Assembly (NCBI GenBank): GCA_023145215.1
Contig: JAGLED010000002.1
Coordinates: 1 to 64,000 of the forward strand
Reading direction: 5' to 3'
DNA length: 64,000 bases
Origin: Rhodospirillales bacterium
Lineage (GTDB): Bacteria; Pseudomonadota; Alphaproteobacteria; Rhodospirillales; Casp-alpha2
In this document: in pieces, positions 36,274 through 45,236 of the stretch
How positions within the stretch are numbered: the first letter of the stretch is position 1
How the letters are laid out: every line of letters starts with the position of its first letter
Position numbers and translations under genes: made by a program
The notes under the pieces: generated by a model
What the model was told of the DNA's origin: nothing
Databases searched by the model: none
What the model saw: the letters and a program-made list of their open reading frames with translations, nothing else

Positions 36274-39200
36274 ATGGCGACACGGCCCGAAATCGAGCGC
36301 GCTGAGCTGGCCCCTTTGCCCGGCCAGCCGGAAGTGCTGACGGTGCCGGAGAGCGGACCCGTGGTGATTCCGGGCGGCGGCTTGTTGTCGGAGGCCGTCT
36401 ACGCGCGGGTCGACACGGACCTGCTGATCGAACTTGGCGATGGTTCCCGGCTGATTGTTCGGGATTACTTCGCCACGTCTGCCCCGCCGCCGCTGGCGAC
36501 CGACGCCGGCGTGCATATCGGATCGGATGTGGTCTCCGCACTGGCCGGGATCGATGCGGCCGAGACGCCGACCGTGGCGGCTGCGTCCGCCCCCATCGGG
36601 CGGATCGAAACCCTGTCGGGCGATGTCGACCTGGTGCGCGCCGACGGAACGCATATCGAGGCCGAGGCCGGGACGCTGATCAGCCGCGGCGACCGGATCG
36701 AAACCGGCATGGACGGCAACGCCGGGCTGCTGTTCGCCGACGAGAGCACGTTCTCCGTCGGTCATTCCGCAAAGGCGACGTTCGACGATCTGGTCTTCGA
36801 TCCGGATAGCGGCGCGCAGCACGCCACGTTCATCGTCCAGCAAGGCACGTTCTCGTTCTCCGGCGGCGGCATATCGCAGACCGACGGCGCGTTCCTGATC
36901 AAGACGCCGGCCGCGACCATCAACGTCGACGGCGCATCCGGGGCGGGCCGGGTCGAAACCGACGGCGGCACGATGGTGGCGTATCTGCGTGCGGACGATG
37001 TCGGGGCCGGCGCGCTACGGGTCGAGAACCCGGGCGGCGCCGAGGTGCTGGATAATTCCTACGAAGCCCTCATCGTCGACGACTATTTCTCTCGACCGAG
37101 CAATGTATTTCGCCTGGGCCCCCGCGATACGGCGGAACATTTCGGGGATGCGATCCAGGCGCTGCCGGACGCCCATGCGATGATGCCGGACTCTCTGCTT
37201 GCGGCAGAACGCGGTGCGGATCCGGCCAGCCGGGCCTTGGCCGAACAGGCGGAAGCAGATGGTTTCGGCTCCGAAACGGATGACGCGGCGGGGCTCGAAG
37301 GCGCCGTTCAGGTCGACCGTGAAACCGCTTTCGAGATCGCGGCGCGCAAGGCGGCAATCGCCGCTGCCGCGCGGGATGCGGCGGACGAAGCGTTGCGTGA
37401 TGCAACGGCGGCGGAGCAGGCGGCGCGCCAACAAGCGGCCGAAGCCGGTGCGGACGCGAACCAAAAACAGATCGATGCCGAAACGTTGAGGCGCCAGGCG
37501 CTGGATGTTCTCGACGAATCGGAGCGCCGTGACCGCGCGTTCGAGGATGCGATTCGCGAATCCGAACGTGCGACCCGCGCCGAGGACGATGCGGCCCGCG
37601 CCGTTGCCGAAACCGACCAAGCCGAAGCGGTGGCCGCCGAACGTCTTGCCGCCGCGGAAGAAGCTGTCAGGCGCGCGCTCGAAGAGGCGGAAAGAGCACG
37701 CTCGGAAGCGCTGCAGATCCTCGAAGAGGCGAAACAGAAGGAAGCCGCGTTCGCCGAAGCACAACGCGCCGCGCAAGCCGCACAGGAAGCGGAAGAGGCG
37801 CGCGCCCTTGCGGTCGCCGAAGCCGACGCGGCGGAGGAAGCTGCTGCTGCCGCCCTCCGTGCTGCGGAAGCCGCCGCGCAATCCGCTGCCCGCGAAGCCG
37901 AAGCCGCGGAACGGGTTGCCCAGGAAGCGAGTACCGCGGCCGAGGTTGTCGAGACCGTCGTCGAACGCGAACTCGCGGCGATCGATCCGGATCTGTTGAA
38001 GCCGCCGTCGCCCGATGATCCGTCGGCGACGAAGGGCGACTGGATCACGAAAACCAACACGTTGATGAACGTCGCGGGCGCGGCGATGGACGCGGGCGAA
38101 GCCGCGGCGCGGGAGGCCTATCGGGAAGCTTTGCGTGAGGGGTCGAGCATCGAGGAAGCGCTCGAACGGGCCATCGTCGCGGCGGAGGCCTATGGCGGCG
38201 CCCGGGCCGCGGACCAGGTGATCGCGGCCGGTCCCGACGGTTTGATCGAGGAAGGCGGAAAGGATGACAGCGGCACGCTGATCGCCGGCGGCAGTGGTGG
38301 CGGGTATACCGGCGACGCGGCGGCGACCGATTCCATCGGTACGGACGTCCTTATTGGCGGTGAAGGCGCGGACGGGCTCGGCGGTGCGGGTGGCGGTTAT
38401 GGCGGGATCGACGGCCTGTTCGGGTTCGGGTTTCGCTTCACGCCGATCGTCCTCAACCTGTCGCACCGATCGGATGAAGACGATGACCGCGACGACCCGG
38501 TGACGATAACGTCGCCCCGGACGACGGCGGCCAACGTGATCGCCGGCACCGCGATTGCGGATTTTCTTGTCGGCGACGCCACGGCCAGCACGATCGCCGG
38601 GCAAAGTGGCGCCGATTTCATCTACGGCGATACGCCGACCAATCTTTTGTCGGGCACCCACAACATTTCCAATACCCTTACCAATCCGACATTCGATGCG
38701 TCGGGCGATGACGATCTGATCTCGGGGGGTGCGGGCGATGACAGCATCTGGGGTGGGGCCGGCGACGACACCCTTTACGGCGATGTGCCGGAAGATCCGT
38801 CCGGTTTCGGGATTTCGCTCGGCAGTGCGGGCAACGGCGCCGATGCGATCTTCGGCGGTGACGGCAACGATACGATCTATGGTCAGGGGGGGGCCGACAC
38901 CCTCAACGGCGAAGGCGGCGATGACACATTCATGCTGGGAGACGACGACGGCGCCGACGACATCGTCCGGGGCGGCGACGGCGGCGCGGATGCCGGTGCC
39001 GATACGGTAAGTTATTCGGGTGCCGGGGCGGCGGTGAACATCGACCTGGCGGCGGGTACCGCCACAGGTGCGGCGACCGGCAACGACACGTTGAACGGAA
39101 TCGAACACGCGACCGGCACGGATCACGACGACACGATCTCCGGCACGGCGGACGCAAATTCCCTCTCGGGCGGCGGCGGCGCAGATACGCTGTCAGGACT

Positions 39201-39690
39201 TGGCGGGGCGGATAACATCTTCGGGTATGCCGGCGACGACGTGCTGATTGGCGGTGAAGGGAACGACACGCTGAGCGGCGGTACGGGTGCCGACGAGTTT
39301 CGTTTCGAAGGCGGCTCGGGTGCGGATGCACTGGCGCGCGCGGCTTCGCTTGGGACCGACCTCATCAACGATTATAACGCCTCCGAAAACGATCTGTTCA
39401 TGTTGTCCGATAGCGACCTTGGTCTCGGTAATGCGGGTACGCTGACGGATGGAGTAAATTATTTCGAAGCCGATACGACCGACATTTCAACTGCGCCTCA
39501 GAACCTGTCGGGCGGTGCCGCCAATGCGGGGATCGTCATCATCGGGTCGGGGAACGGCGCCGACGGCGCCGAGGTATGGTACACCGACGACGCATCCGCG
39601 ATGACAGATAGCAACTCGTACCAGTTGGCGACCGTTTCGGATGCGGACCGTTCGACCCTCGATGCCGGGGATTTTCACCTCAAGGGTTGA
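36274..39690 (+). CDS. Large FecR / coiled-coil / RTX repeat protein
   Basis: 1138 residues, acidic and Ala/Gly/Asp-rich. Residues 1-105 are a variable N-terminus; about 109-265 match a FecR-type beta domain (GRIETLSGDVDLVRADG, IETGMDGNAGLLFADES, FLIKTPAATINVDG). Residues 349-567 are an almost continuous Ala/Glu/Arg helical coiled coil. A linker (588-670) precedes glycine-rich sequence and about ten RTX nonapeptides (811-1010: GGAGDDSIW, GGDGNDTIY, GGEGNDTLS and others). The tail LINDYNASENDLFML resembles type I secretion targeting regions. Probably a calcium-folded extracellular or surface protein; it has no signal peptide. No type I transporter genes are adjacent, and the function is unknown. 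Confidence 0.87.
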   Translation: MATRPEIERAELAPLPGQPEVLTVPESGPVVIPGGGLLSEAVYARVDTDLLIELGDGSRLIVRDYFATSAPPPLATDAGVHIGSDVVSALAGIDAAETPTVAAASAPIGRIETLSGDVDLVRADGTHIEAEAGTLISRGDRIETGMDGNAGLLFADESTFSVGHSAKATFDDLVFDPDSGAQHATFIVQQGTFSFSGGGISQTDGAFLIKTPAATINVDGASGAGRVETDGGTMVAYLRADDVGAGALRVENPGGAEVLDNSYEALIVDDYFSRPSNVFRLGPRDTAEHFGDAIQALPDAHAMMPDSLLAAERGADPASRALAEQAEADGFGSETDDAAGLEGAVQVDRETAFEIAARKAAIAAAARDAADEALRDATAAEQAARQQAAEAGADANQKQIDAETLRRQALDVLDESERRDRAFEDAIRESERATRAEDDAARAVAETDQAEAVAAERLAAAEEAVRRALEEAERARSEALQILEEAKQKEAAFAEAQRAAQAAQEAEEARALAVAEADAAEEAAAAALRAAEAAAQSAAREAEAAERVAQEASTAAEVVETVVERELAAIDPDLLKPPSPDDPSATKGDWITKTNTLMNVAGAAMDAGEAAAREAYREALREGSSIEEALERAIVAAEAYGGARAADQVIAAGPDGLIEEGGKDDSGTLIAGGSGGGYTGDAAATDSIGTDVLIGGEGADGLGGAGGGYGGIDGLFGFGFRFTPIVLNLSHRSDEDDDRDDPVTITSPRTTAANVIAGTAIADFLVGDATASTIAGQSGADFIYGDTPTNLLSGTHNISNTLTNPTFDASGDDDLISGGAGDDSIWGGAGDDTLYGDVPEDPSGFGISLGSAGNGADAIFGGDGNDTIYGQGGADTLNGEGGDDTFMLGDDDGADDIVRGGDGGADAGADTVSYSGAGAAVNIDLAAGTATGAATGNDTLNGIEHATGTDHDDTISGTADANSLSGGGGADTLSGLGGADNIFGYAGDDVLIGGEGNDTLSGGTGADEFRFEGGSGADALARAASLGTDLINDYNASENDLFMLSDSDLGLGNAGTLTDGVNYFEADTTDISTAPQNLSGGAANAGIVIIGSGNGADGAEVWYTDDASAMTDSNSYQLATVSDADRSTLDAGDFHLKG

Positions 39691-39691
39691 A

Positions 39692-39817
39692 TCAGCCCGA
39701 TCTTTTCCTCGACCCATCGTTAATTTCGAATAAGACCGCGTCGTCTCCCTTGTTCTGGAGCTGCGATATCGTGATTTTCCTTTGAGCTTCTTTTACCAAT
39801 TTTCCTAGCCGCTTCAT
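39692..39817 (-). CDS. Possible 41-residue basic protein
   Basis: ATG 39817 is preceded by AGGAAA about 8 bases upstream and opens MKRLGKLVKEAQRKITISQL, ending in DGSRKRSG at TGA 39692-39694. The product would be basic with an amphipathic N-terminal helix. It lies downstream of comM on the same strand (46-bp gap) and abuts the end of the RTX gene. I recognise no family; it may be a non-coding open frame. Confidence 0.3.
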   Translation of the reverse strand: MKRLGKLVKEAQRKITISQLQNKGDDAVLFEINDGSRKRSG

Positions 39818-39863
39818 TTTCTGATTTCCTGCCCGTTTCGTTTCTTGCCTGACGTGGCGGAAC

Positions 39864-41408
39864 CTACGCTGGCCGCGCAACCGGTTTGACGTCCTGCCCC
39901 GGTCCGATGCGGCGATAGCTGAGGGCCTCGGCGATGTGCGCGCGGCTGACATTGTCAGCACCCCCCAGGTCCGCGATGGTACGTGCCACCCTCAGCACGC
40001 GGTGATACCCGCGCGCCGACAGACCGAACGCGGCGACGGCGTCGGTCATCAGCTTACGGCCCGCATCGTCCGGGGCGGCGATCTTCTCGAGGGCCTGGCC
40101 GTCGATGGCGGCATTGGTCGCGGGTGTGCCGGGACCGAGCGTTTCGGCGCGGCTTCGCTGGCGGTACCGTGCCGCCGCCACGCGAGCGGCGACATCGGCG
40201 CTGCCCTCCCCCGGTGGCGGCAACGACAGATCGGACGGATTAACCGCCGGCACCTCGACGACGATATCCATTCGGTCCATCAAAGGACCGGAGATTCTGG
40301 ATTGGTAGTCTTGGCCGCATTTGGGCGCGCGCGAGCAGGCACTTCCAGGATCGGCGAGATAACCGCAACGGCACGGGTTCATGGCCGCGACGAGTTGGAA
40401 GCGCGCCGGATAGACGACATGCGCATTGGCGCGCGCGATACTGACGCGCCCGGTTTCCAGCGGTTGCCGCAATGCTTCTAACGCTTGCCCCTTGAATTCC
40501 GGCAGCTCGTCCAAAAACAACACACCCAGATGCGCCAGCGAGATTTCCCCGGGACGGACCCGATGTCCGCCACCGACCAATGCGGCGACGCTTGCCGAAT
40601 GATGCGGGTCGCGGAACGGGCGGCGGCGCGTCAGGCCGCCGCCTTCCAACTCGCCGGCCAGAGAGTGGACCATCGAGACTTCCAGGATTTCGCGGGAGCT
40701 CAGTGCCGGTAAAAGCCCGCCCAGCCGGTGTGCCAGCATCGACTTGCCCGATCCAGGCGGGCCGATCATCAGCATGTTGTGCCCGCCCGCCGCCGCGATT
40801 TCGAGCGCGCGCTTGGCGGTTTCCTGACCCTTCACGTCGATCAAATCGGGATAATCGGGCAGATCGTCGTAAAGCCGCGCTTCGGGTTGCGCGAGGACGT
40901 GCGTTCCCTTGACGTGATTGATCAGCGACAGGAGGTCCGGTGCCGCGATGACTTCCAGGTCGCCGGCCCAGACGGCTTCGCTGCCCTGGCTCGTGGCGCA
41001 GACGAACGTGCGGGCATTGGCGGCGGCGTGGATCGCGGCGGGGAGAACGCCGAGTGACGGCGCGATGGTGCCATCGAGACTAAGTTCGCCCATCGCCGTC
41101 ATGCGCTCGGTTTCGTCGGCCGACAAAACCCCCATCGCGCCCAGCAATCCGATGGCAATGGGAAGGTCGAAGTGACTGCCTTCCTTGGCGACATCGGCGG
41201 GGGCGAGATTGACGGTGATCCGCTTCGGAGGCAGCGCCAATCCCATCGAATTCAGCGCCGCGCGGACCCGTTCCCGGCTTTCGCCGACGGCTTTGTCGGG
41301 CAGCCCGACCACGTGGAACGCGGGCAGCCCCGACGCCATCTCGACCTGGACGTCAACGTCCAGAACATCGATCCCCTGAAAGGCCACCGTGCCGACGCGC
41401 GCAACCAT
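39864..41408 (-). CDS. comM: ComM / YifB family Mg-chelatase-like AAA+ ATPase
   Basis: AAA+ helicase related to ComM, which promotes branch migration in natural transformation in other bacteria. 514 residues. N-terminal Lon-like domain (VDVQVEMASGLPAFHVVGLPDKAVGESRERV-type sequence), then P-loop IGPPGSGKSMLAHRL and Walker B LFLDELPEF, then the sensor region AMNPCRCG with a zinc-type cysteine set (CRCGYLADPGSACSRAPKC). C-terminal helical domain ends with the RAHIAEALSYR motif. No other competence gene is nearby, so competence is not implied. Confidence 0.93.
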   Translation of the reverse strand: MVARVGTVAFQGIDVLDVDVQVEMASGLPAFHVVGLPDKAVGESRERVRAALNSMGLALPPKRITVNLAPADVAKEGSHFDLPIAIGLLGAMGVLSADETERMTAMGELSLDGTIAPSLGVLPAAIHAAANARTFVCATSQGSEAVWAGDLEVIAAPDLLSLINHVKGTHVLAQPEARLYDDLPDYPDLIDVKGQETAKRALEIAAAGGHNMLMIGPPGSGKSMLAHRLGGLLPALSSREILEVSMVHSLAGELEGGGLTRRRPFRDPHHSASVAALVGGGHRVRPGEISLAHLGVLFLDELPEFKGQALEALRQPLETGRVSIARANAHVVYPARFQLVAAMNPCRCGYLADPGSACSRAPKCGQDYQSRISGPLMDRMDIVVEVPAVNPSDLSLPPPGEGSADVAARVAAARYRQRSRAETLGPGTPATNAAIDGQALEKIAAPDDAGRKLMTDAVAAFGLSARGYHRVLRVARTIADLGGADNVSRAHIAEALSYRRIGPGQDVKPVARPA

Positions 41409-41457
41409 ATTCGCCCCCGTAAAGTTTGTTCACAGAAGCTATGAGAGGGTCAGCCGA

Positions 41458-41482
41458 CTTTTTTGGATCGTTTTGAAAAAAG
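41458..41482. repeat. A/T-tract inverted repeat upstream of comM
   Basis: CTTTTTT (41458-41464) and AAAAAAG (41476-41482) flank 11 bp in the 170-bp gap between the diguanylate cyclase gene and comM. GC-free stem, so a terminator is unlikely; it may be bent promoter DNA. Confidence 0.3.
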
Positions 41483-41562
41483 GTCCTAGACCGCAGACAT
41501 ATTTGCCGCCAGGGAGGGTCTGGAGATCGGGAGCATTTGGAGAAAAGCCGTTACCGTCCGAT

Positions 41563-41574
41563 AACCGTACGGTT
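41563..41574. repeat. Palindrome after the diguanylate cyclase gene
   Basis: AACCGTACGGTT is a perfect 12-bp palindrome 4 bases beyond the stop codon of the GGDEF gene. It could be part of a terminator on the minus strand; no clear T-run follows. Confidence 0.35.
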
Positions 41575-41578
41575 TTGC

Positions 41579-42853
41579 TCAGGCGCTCATCTCGGCGCGG
41601 TAAAACGTGTATCTGCCGCGGCCGGTTTCCTTGGTTTTATAAAGCGCCTCGTCCGCATGCTTCAGTAGTGTTTTGATGTCCGTGGCGTCCTTGGGATATA
41701 CGGCAATGCCGATGCTGATCCCGATCTGAACTTCGTACCCCAGGACCGTTATGGGCTTCTTGATTTCATCAATGATATTCTGGGCGCTGATTTCGGCATT
41801 TGCGCCGTCCTGTGGATTGACCAGGAGAATGGCGAATTCGTCACCACCGAGCCGGGCGACGACATCGGTTTCGCGGGTATGCTTTTTCAGAACTTCGGCA
41901 ACAATCTTGAGCACCGCATCACCTGCTTGGTGGCCGAATTTGTCATTGACCGGTTTGAATTTATCCAGGTCCAGCATCATCAGCGCGAGGACATTGTTCT
42001 CACGTTCTGCCAACCTCAAATACTGTTGTGCCCGCAGATTGAATTGATGGCGGTTGGTCAGGCCGGTCAGCTGATCCGTGGTTGCCAGGCGCAGCATATC
42101 GTCTTCGGTTCTTTTGCGGTCCGTAATGTCGTAGTAGATGCCAAGCATGCCGATCACACTGTCGTCATGATCGCGCAACGGCACCTTTGAGGTGCGTACC
42201 CAGATTTCATTGCCCGCAGGGGTGGTTTGCCGCTCGTCGTATTCCAGTTTTGGAATGCCGGATTCCATGACTTCCGTGTCATCGCTGCGATAGGCCGCTG
42301 CTTGCTCCCGCCATGCCATATCCAGATCGCTCTTGCCGATAAGCTCGCGGCCTTCGCTATATCCGGCATCTTTTGCAAAGAGTGTATTGGCGCCCAGAAA
42401 CCTTAGATCTCGGTCTTTCCAGAAAATGCGGACCGGCACGTGGTTGATGACGGTTTGCAAGAGCTTGTTTGCATTATTGAGCTCTTCATCGACCATGGTC
42501 GACCCGGTGATCTCCGCAAGAATGTGCAGATACCACGGTGAAGAAGCGTTACTGTCCCGGAACGGATAGCTGTTGGAGATATAGCGCTCGTCGCCAACAG
42601 CGATTTCGTCCCGGGCGGGCTTGTGACTTTCGCCGTTCGCGACGCTCTTGCACTCGGGAAGTGGCCCATCGCCGGGTGGAAAAACCTCCCAGTAAAACTT
42701 CCCCAAAGCCGCCTCTTCATTTGTCTCTGCGGCGCGGCAATAGGCGTCATTGACCAGGACCAGACGATAATCCAGATCATGAATAAACACAGGATCCTCG
42801 ATACGGTTAAAGGTTTCCTGCGCGGATTTCAGTTTTGCCTGATCATCCTGCAC
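41579..42853 (-). CDS. Diguanylate cyclase with two PAS domains
   Basis: 424 residues. PAS 1 (about 13-120: RIEDPVFIHDLDYRLVLVND), PAS 2 with PAC (about 125-250: VPVRIFWKDRDLRFLGANTL, GIYYDITDRKRTEDD) and a C-terminal GGDEF domain. The active site RLGGDEFAIL is intact. RETD, five residues before GGDEF, matches the RxxD product-inhibition site, so c-di-GMP synthesis with feedback is likely. There is no EAL domain and no membrane segment, suggesting a cytosolic sensor. Start GTG 42853 is used because no in-frame ATG lies nearby; GGGGGA upstream supports it. Confidence 0.92.
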   Translation of the reverse strand: MQDDQAKLKSAQETFNRIEDPVFIHDLDYRLVLVNDAYCRAAETNEEAALGKFYWEVFPPGDGPLPECKSVANGESHKPARDEIAVGDERYISNSYPFRDSNASSPWYLHILAEITGSTMVDEELNNANKLLQTVINHVPVRIFWKDRDLRFLGANTLFAKDAGYSEGRELIGKSDLDMAWREQAAAYRSDDTEVMESGIPKLEYDERQTTPAGNEIWVRTSKVPLRDHDDSVIGMLGIYYDITDRKRTEDDMLRLATTDQLTGLTNRHQFNLRAQQYLRLAERENNVLALMMLDLDKFKPVNDKFGHQAGDAVLKIVAEVLKKHTRETDVVARLGGDEFAILLVNPQDGANAEISAQNIIDEIKKPITVLGYEVQIGISIGIAVYPKDATDIKTLLKHADEALYKTKETGRGRYTFYRAEMSA

Positions 42854-42943
42854 GGATGACGTCCCCCTTTAATCGAATTGAGCGGGTGCAACGGGAAGAA
42901 AACTAGCACGGGCTGAGCCGAGATCGAATACTCTTCTATTCAA

Positions 42944-44209
42944 TTAAGCCGCCTTCAGGATCAATTCACTGAGCGCGCCTTCGGTTTTCATGACGTCGGC
43001 AAGCCGGTTCAGGCTCTCGTCCACGGCCTCTGCGAGTTTCTCGGTGCCGCCGAAATCGGCGACGGTTTCGGGGGGAAGGAATTTAATCATCAGCGCCGCG
43101 GTCCCCGGCGGCAGGCCGGCGAAATGCACCGACACGATCCCGAAGTCGCGCAGCATGATCATCGCTAGACCGGCCGTCGCCTCGTACGGGACGCAGGGCA
43201 CGGTCGTGATCCCGGCACGCTCCATCGCCATCTCCAGGACATCGTCGGCGGTCAGTTGCACGATCACCGGGGTTTCCATGACCCGGTTGCCGCCGAGGCG
43301 GCGTTTCAAATGCTCCCCGACCTCTTTTGTTACGGCGACGCGCTCGCGGACTTTGTCGGGGCTGTAGTTTCTAAGACTTTCGACCACGGCGGGGTAGAGC
43401 ATTTGCCGTGCTTCGACGCCCATCTCATACGCCCGCGCCCGGATTTTCGCGACCAGGTCTTTGTCGCCACCCAGCAGCCCGAGACGCGGGCCGGTGGTGC
43501 CGTACTTGTCCATCCCCGTGGCGCCGACATCGACTCCCAGTTCAAGGAGTCTCGGCTGGCCGAAGCACGCCGGGCCGATCCGTGCCCCGCCGGCGTCGTC
43601 GACGATGATCTTCGCGCCCTTCGATCGCGCCAGTTTGATGATCTCTTTCAGGTCTGCCTCGGGCAGAATTTCATACGTGACCGCCAGGCGGGTGACGAAC
43701 ACCGCGTCGACGCGGTTGTTCTCATCAAGGGCTTTTCGGAACGCGCCGAGCCCCGTCGTGTCGGTGAAGCTTCCGCCGCCATGCGCGACCGCGCGTTTGA
43801 CGGCCGGATGCGAATAGCTGGGCGACACGCCGATCACCACGTCGCCGTCGTCGATCATCACGTCTGCCGCCGTCAGTAATGCCGAGGTCAGGCGGTTGAA
43901 AACGAAGATGTCATGCGCCGCCGGATCGCCCCCCAGGTGTTCGAGGCCGAGCTCCGTCACGTCATCCGTAAAAAGGGCCGACGCGATCTCGTCGTCCATG
44001 ACGGTCAGGTCGACGTCTTCCAGCTGCAGATTCCGCTCAAGACCGCTCAGCAGATAGACGCTTTTCTCGCCGAACTCCTTGCGGCGGCGGCGGATGTGCG
44101 CCCATGCGGTTTTGAGCTTGATGATGTCGTCGGCAGTGCCGGGCAAAATGCTGCCGCGCGCGTAGCTGAGGCCCGGGGCGAATGCGTTTCCGAAGCGGTC
44201 TTGTTTCAT
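42944..44209 (-). CDS. PLP-dependent enzyme, fold type I, unassigned specificity
   Basis: 421 residues. Looks like the SelA / DgaE / beta-eliminating lyase branch of fold type I. The likely PLP lysine is Lys235 in TGMDKYGTTGPRLGLLGG. The ring-nitrogen aspartate is in KIIVDDAGGARIGP. FVFNRLTSALLTAADVMI and HFAGLPPGTAALMIKFLPP are other conserved-looking blocks. I do not know a specific substrate. It is divergent from a LysR regulator across 136 bp, which suggests induction by its substrate. Confidence 0.8.
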   Translation of the reverse strand: MKQDRFGNAFAPGLSYARGSILPGTADDIIKLKTAWAHIRRRRKEFGEKSVYLLSGLERNLQLEDVDLTVMDDEIASALFTDDVTELGLEHLGGDPAAHDIFVFNRLTSALLTAADVMIDDGDVVIGVSPSYSHPAVKRAVAHGGGSFTDTTGLGAFRKALDENNRVDAVFVTRLAVTYEILPEADLKEIIKLARSKGAKIIVDDAGGARIGPACFGQPRLLELGVDVGATGMDKYGTTGPRLGLLGGDKDLVAKIRARAYEMGVEARQMLYPAVVESLRNYSPDKVRERVAVTKEVGEHLKRRLGGNRVMETPVIVQLTADDVLEMAMERAGITTVPCVPYEATAGLAMIMLRDFGIVSVHFAGLPPGTAALMIKFLPPETVADFGGTEKLAEAVDESLNRLADVMKTEGALSELILKAA

Positions 44210-44217
44210 GAGTTTAT

Positions 44218-44257
44218 CTCACCTTGATGCCAATCGGGTAGCCATATGCTCACCTTG
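44218..44257. repeat. Direct repeat CTCACCTTG in the PLP-lysR promoter region
   Basis: CTCACCTTG occurs at 44218-44226 and 44249-44257. The 31-bp spacing is about three helical turns, so a regulator could bind both on one face. It lies just upstream of the PLP gene start. Confidence 0.4.
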
Positions 44258-44291
44258 CTAAGAATGATGTTAACAAAGCATCTCCGGAACC

Positions 44292-44305
44292 TATAACGCG
44301 ATTAT
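44292..44305. promoter_or_regulatory. LysR-type T-N11-A dyad candidate
   Basis: ATAA (44293-44296) and TTAT (44302-44305) flank CGCGA; including T 44292 and A 44304 this fits the T-N11-A pattern of LysR sites. It sits between the divergent lysR and PLP genes, about 40 bp from the lysR start. Confidence 0.45.
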
Positions 44306-44345
44306 TTCATCGCCTAACTGAGATAATTTCACTTAGAATAGGACG

Positions 44346-45236
44346 ATGTCCACGATACCCCGACCATCGCTGAACGCTATCCGCGCCTTCGAAGCCGCTG
44401 CCCGGCTGGGTGGATTCAAGGCGGCCGCCGACGAGCTGCACGTGACCCCCTCCGCCGTCAGCCATCAGATCGCCAATCTGGAGCGTGAAATCGGGGTTTC
44501 CCTTTTCCATCGCCGCGGCCGGCATATTTCGCTAAGTGCGCCCGGGGAACTTTACTGGCGGCGTGTCCACGATGCGTTGAGCACCCTCATGCACGCCGCG
44601 GACGGGATCGCCGATGCTACCGGCCAAAGCGTGTTGAGTGTCGTTGCCGCGTCGAGCTTTGCGGCGAAGTGGTTGATGCCGCGTCTCGACCGGTTCCTGC
44701 GCGATTACGCCGACGTCCGGGTGCGCGTCGAGCCGGCAGATAATCTGCAGCATCTGGGCGATGCCGACGTCGGTATTTTCTATGGCAACCCGGCCGGCCG
44801 GGATCTGGTCGCGCGACAGGTTATCAATGAACGCGTGCTGGTGCTTTGTGCGCCGGGCCTCAAGGATGGCGAGACGCCGCTTGATACACCCGGCGATCTC
44901 GCGCGCCATGTGTTGATCCATGCCCGTAATCACCTGTCGTGGCCGGACTGGCTGATGCAGAAGGGGTTGGGCGACTTTGCCGCCGGACGTGAACTGTTTG
45001 TCGAACGCTCCACGCTTGCCATCGATGCGGCGGTTCGGGGCGTCGGTGTGATCCTGGAGAGCGATCTGCTGGCGGCGGACGAGATTCGCGACGGCCGCCT
45101 GGTCGAGCCGTTCGACGCGCGCTTCCGGCTGCCGCCCACCCCCGCTTATTATGTGGTCACCAGCGATCGCGTTCAGGCCGATGGGCCGGCGCTTGCGTTC
45201 ATCGACTGGCTGGCGCGGGAAACGGGCACCACCTGA
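44346..45236 (+). CDS. LysR-family transcriptional regulator, GcvA-like
   Basis: 296 residues. N-terminal winged HTH (about 8-66: LNAIRAFEAAARLGGFKAAA, LHVTPSAVSHQIANLER, FHRRGRHISLSAPGE) followed by a periplasmic-binding-like effector domain of the GcvA subgroup (SFAAKWLMPRLDRFLRDYAD). Transcribed away from the PLP enzyme, which is therefore the probable target. The stop overlaps the arfB start by one base, so arfB may be cotranscribed although unrelated in function. Confidence 0.92.
   Translation: MSTIPRPSLNAIRAFEAAARLGGFKAAADELHVTPSAVSHQIANLEREIGVSLFHRRGRHISLSAPGELYWRRVHDALSTLMHAADGIADATGQSVLSVVAASSFAAKWLMPRLDRFLRDYADVRVRVEPADNLQHLGDADVGIFYGNPAGRDLVARQVINERVLVLCAPGLKDGETPLDTPGDLARHVLIHARNHLSWPDWLMQKGLGDFAAGRELFVERSTLAIDAAVRGVGVILESDLLAADEIRDGRLVEPFDARFRLPPTPAYYVVTSDRVQADGPALAFIDWLARETGTT

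Noticed and set aside
37015-39126. 703-residue minus-strand frame opposite the RTX gene
   Set aside because: Its Arg/Gly-rich composition mirrors the RTX repeats; it has no domain I recognise and no ribosome binding site, while the plus-strand frame has clear domains.
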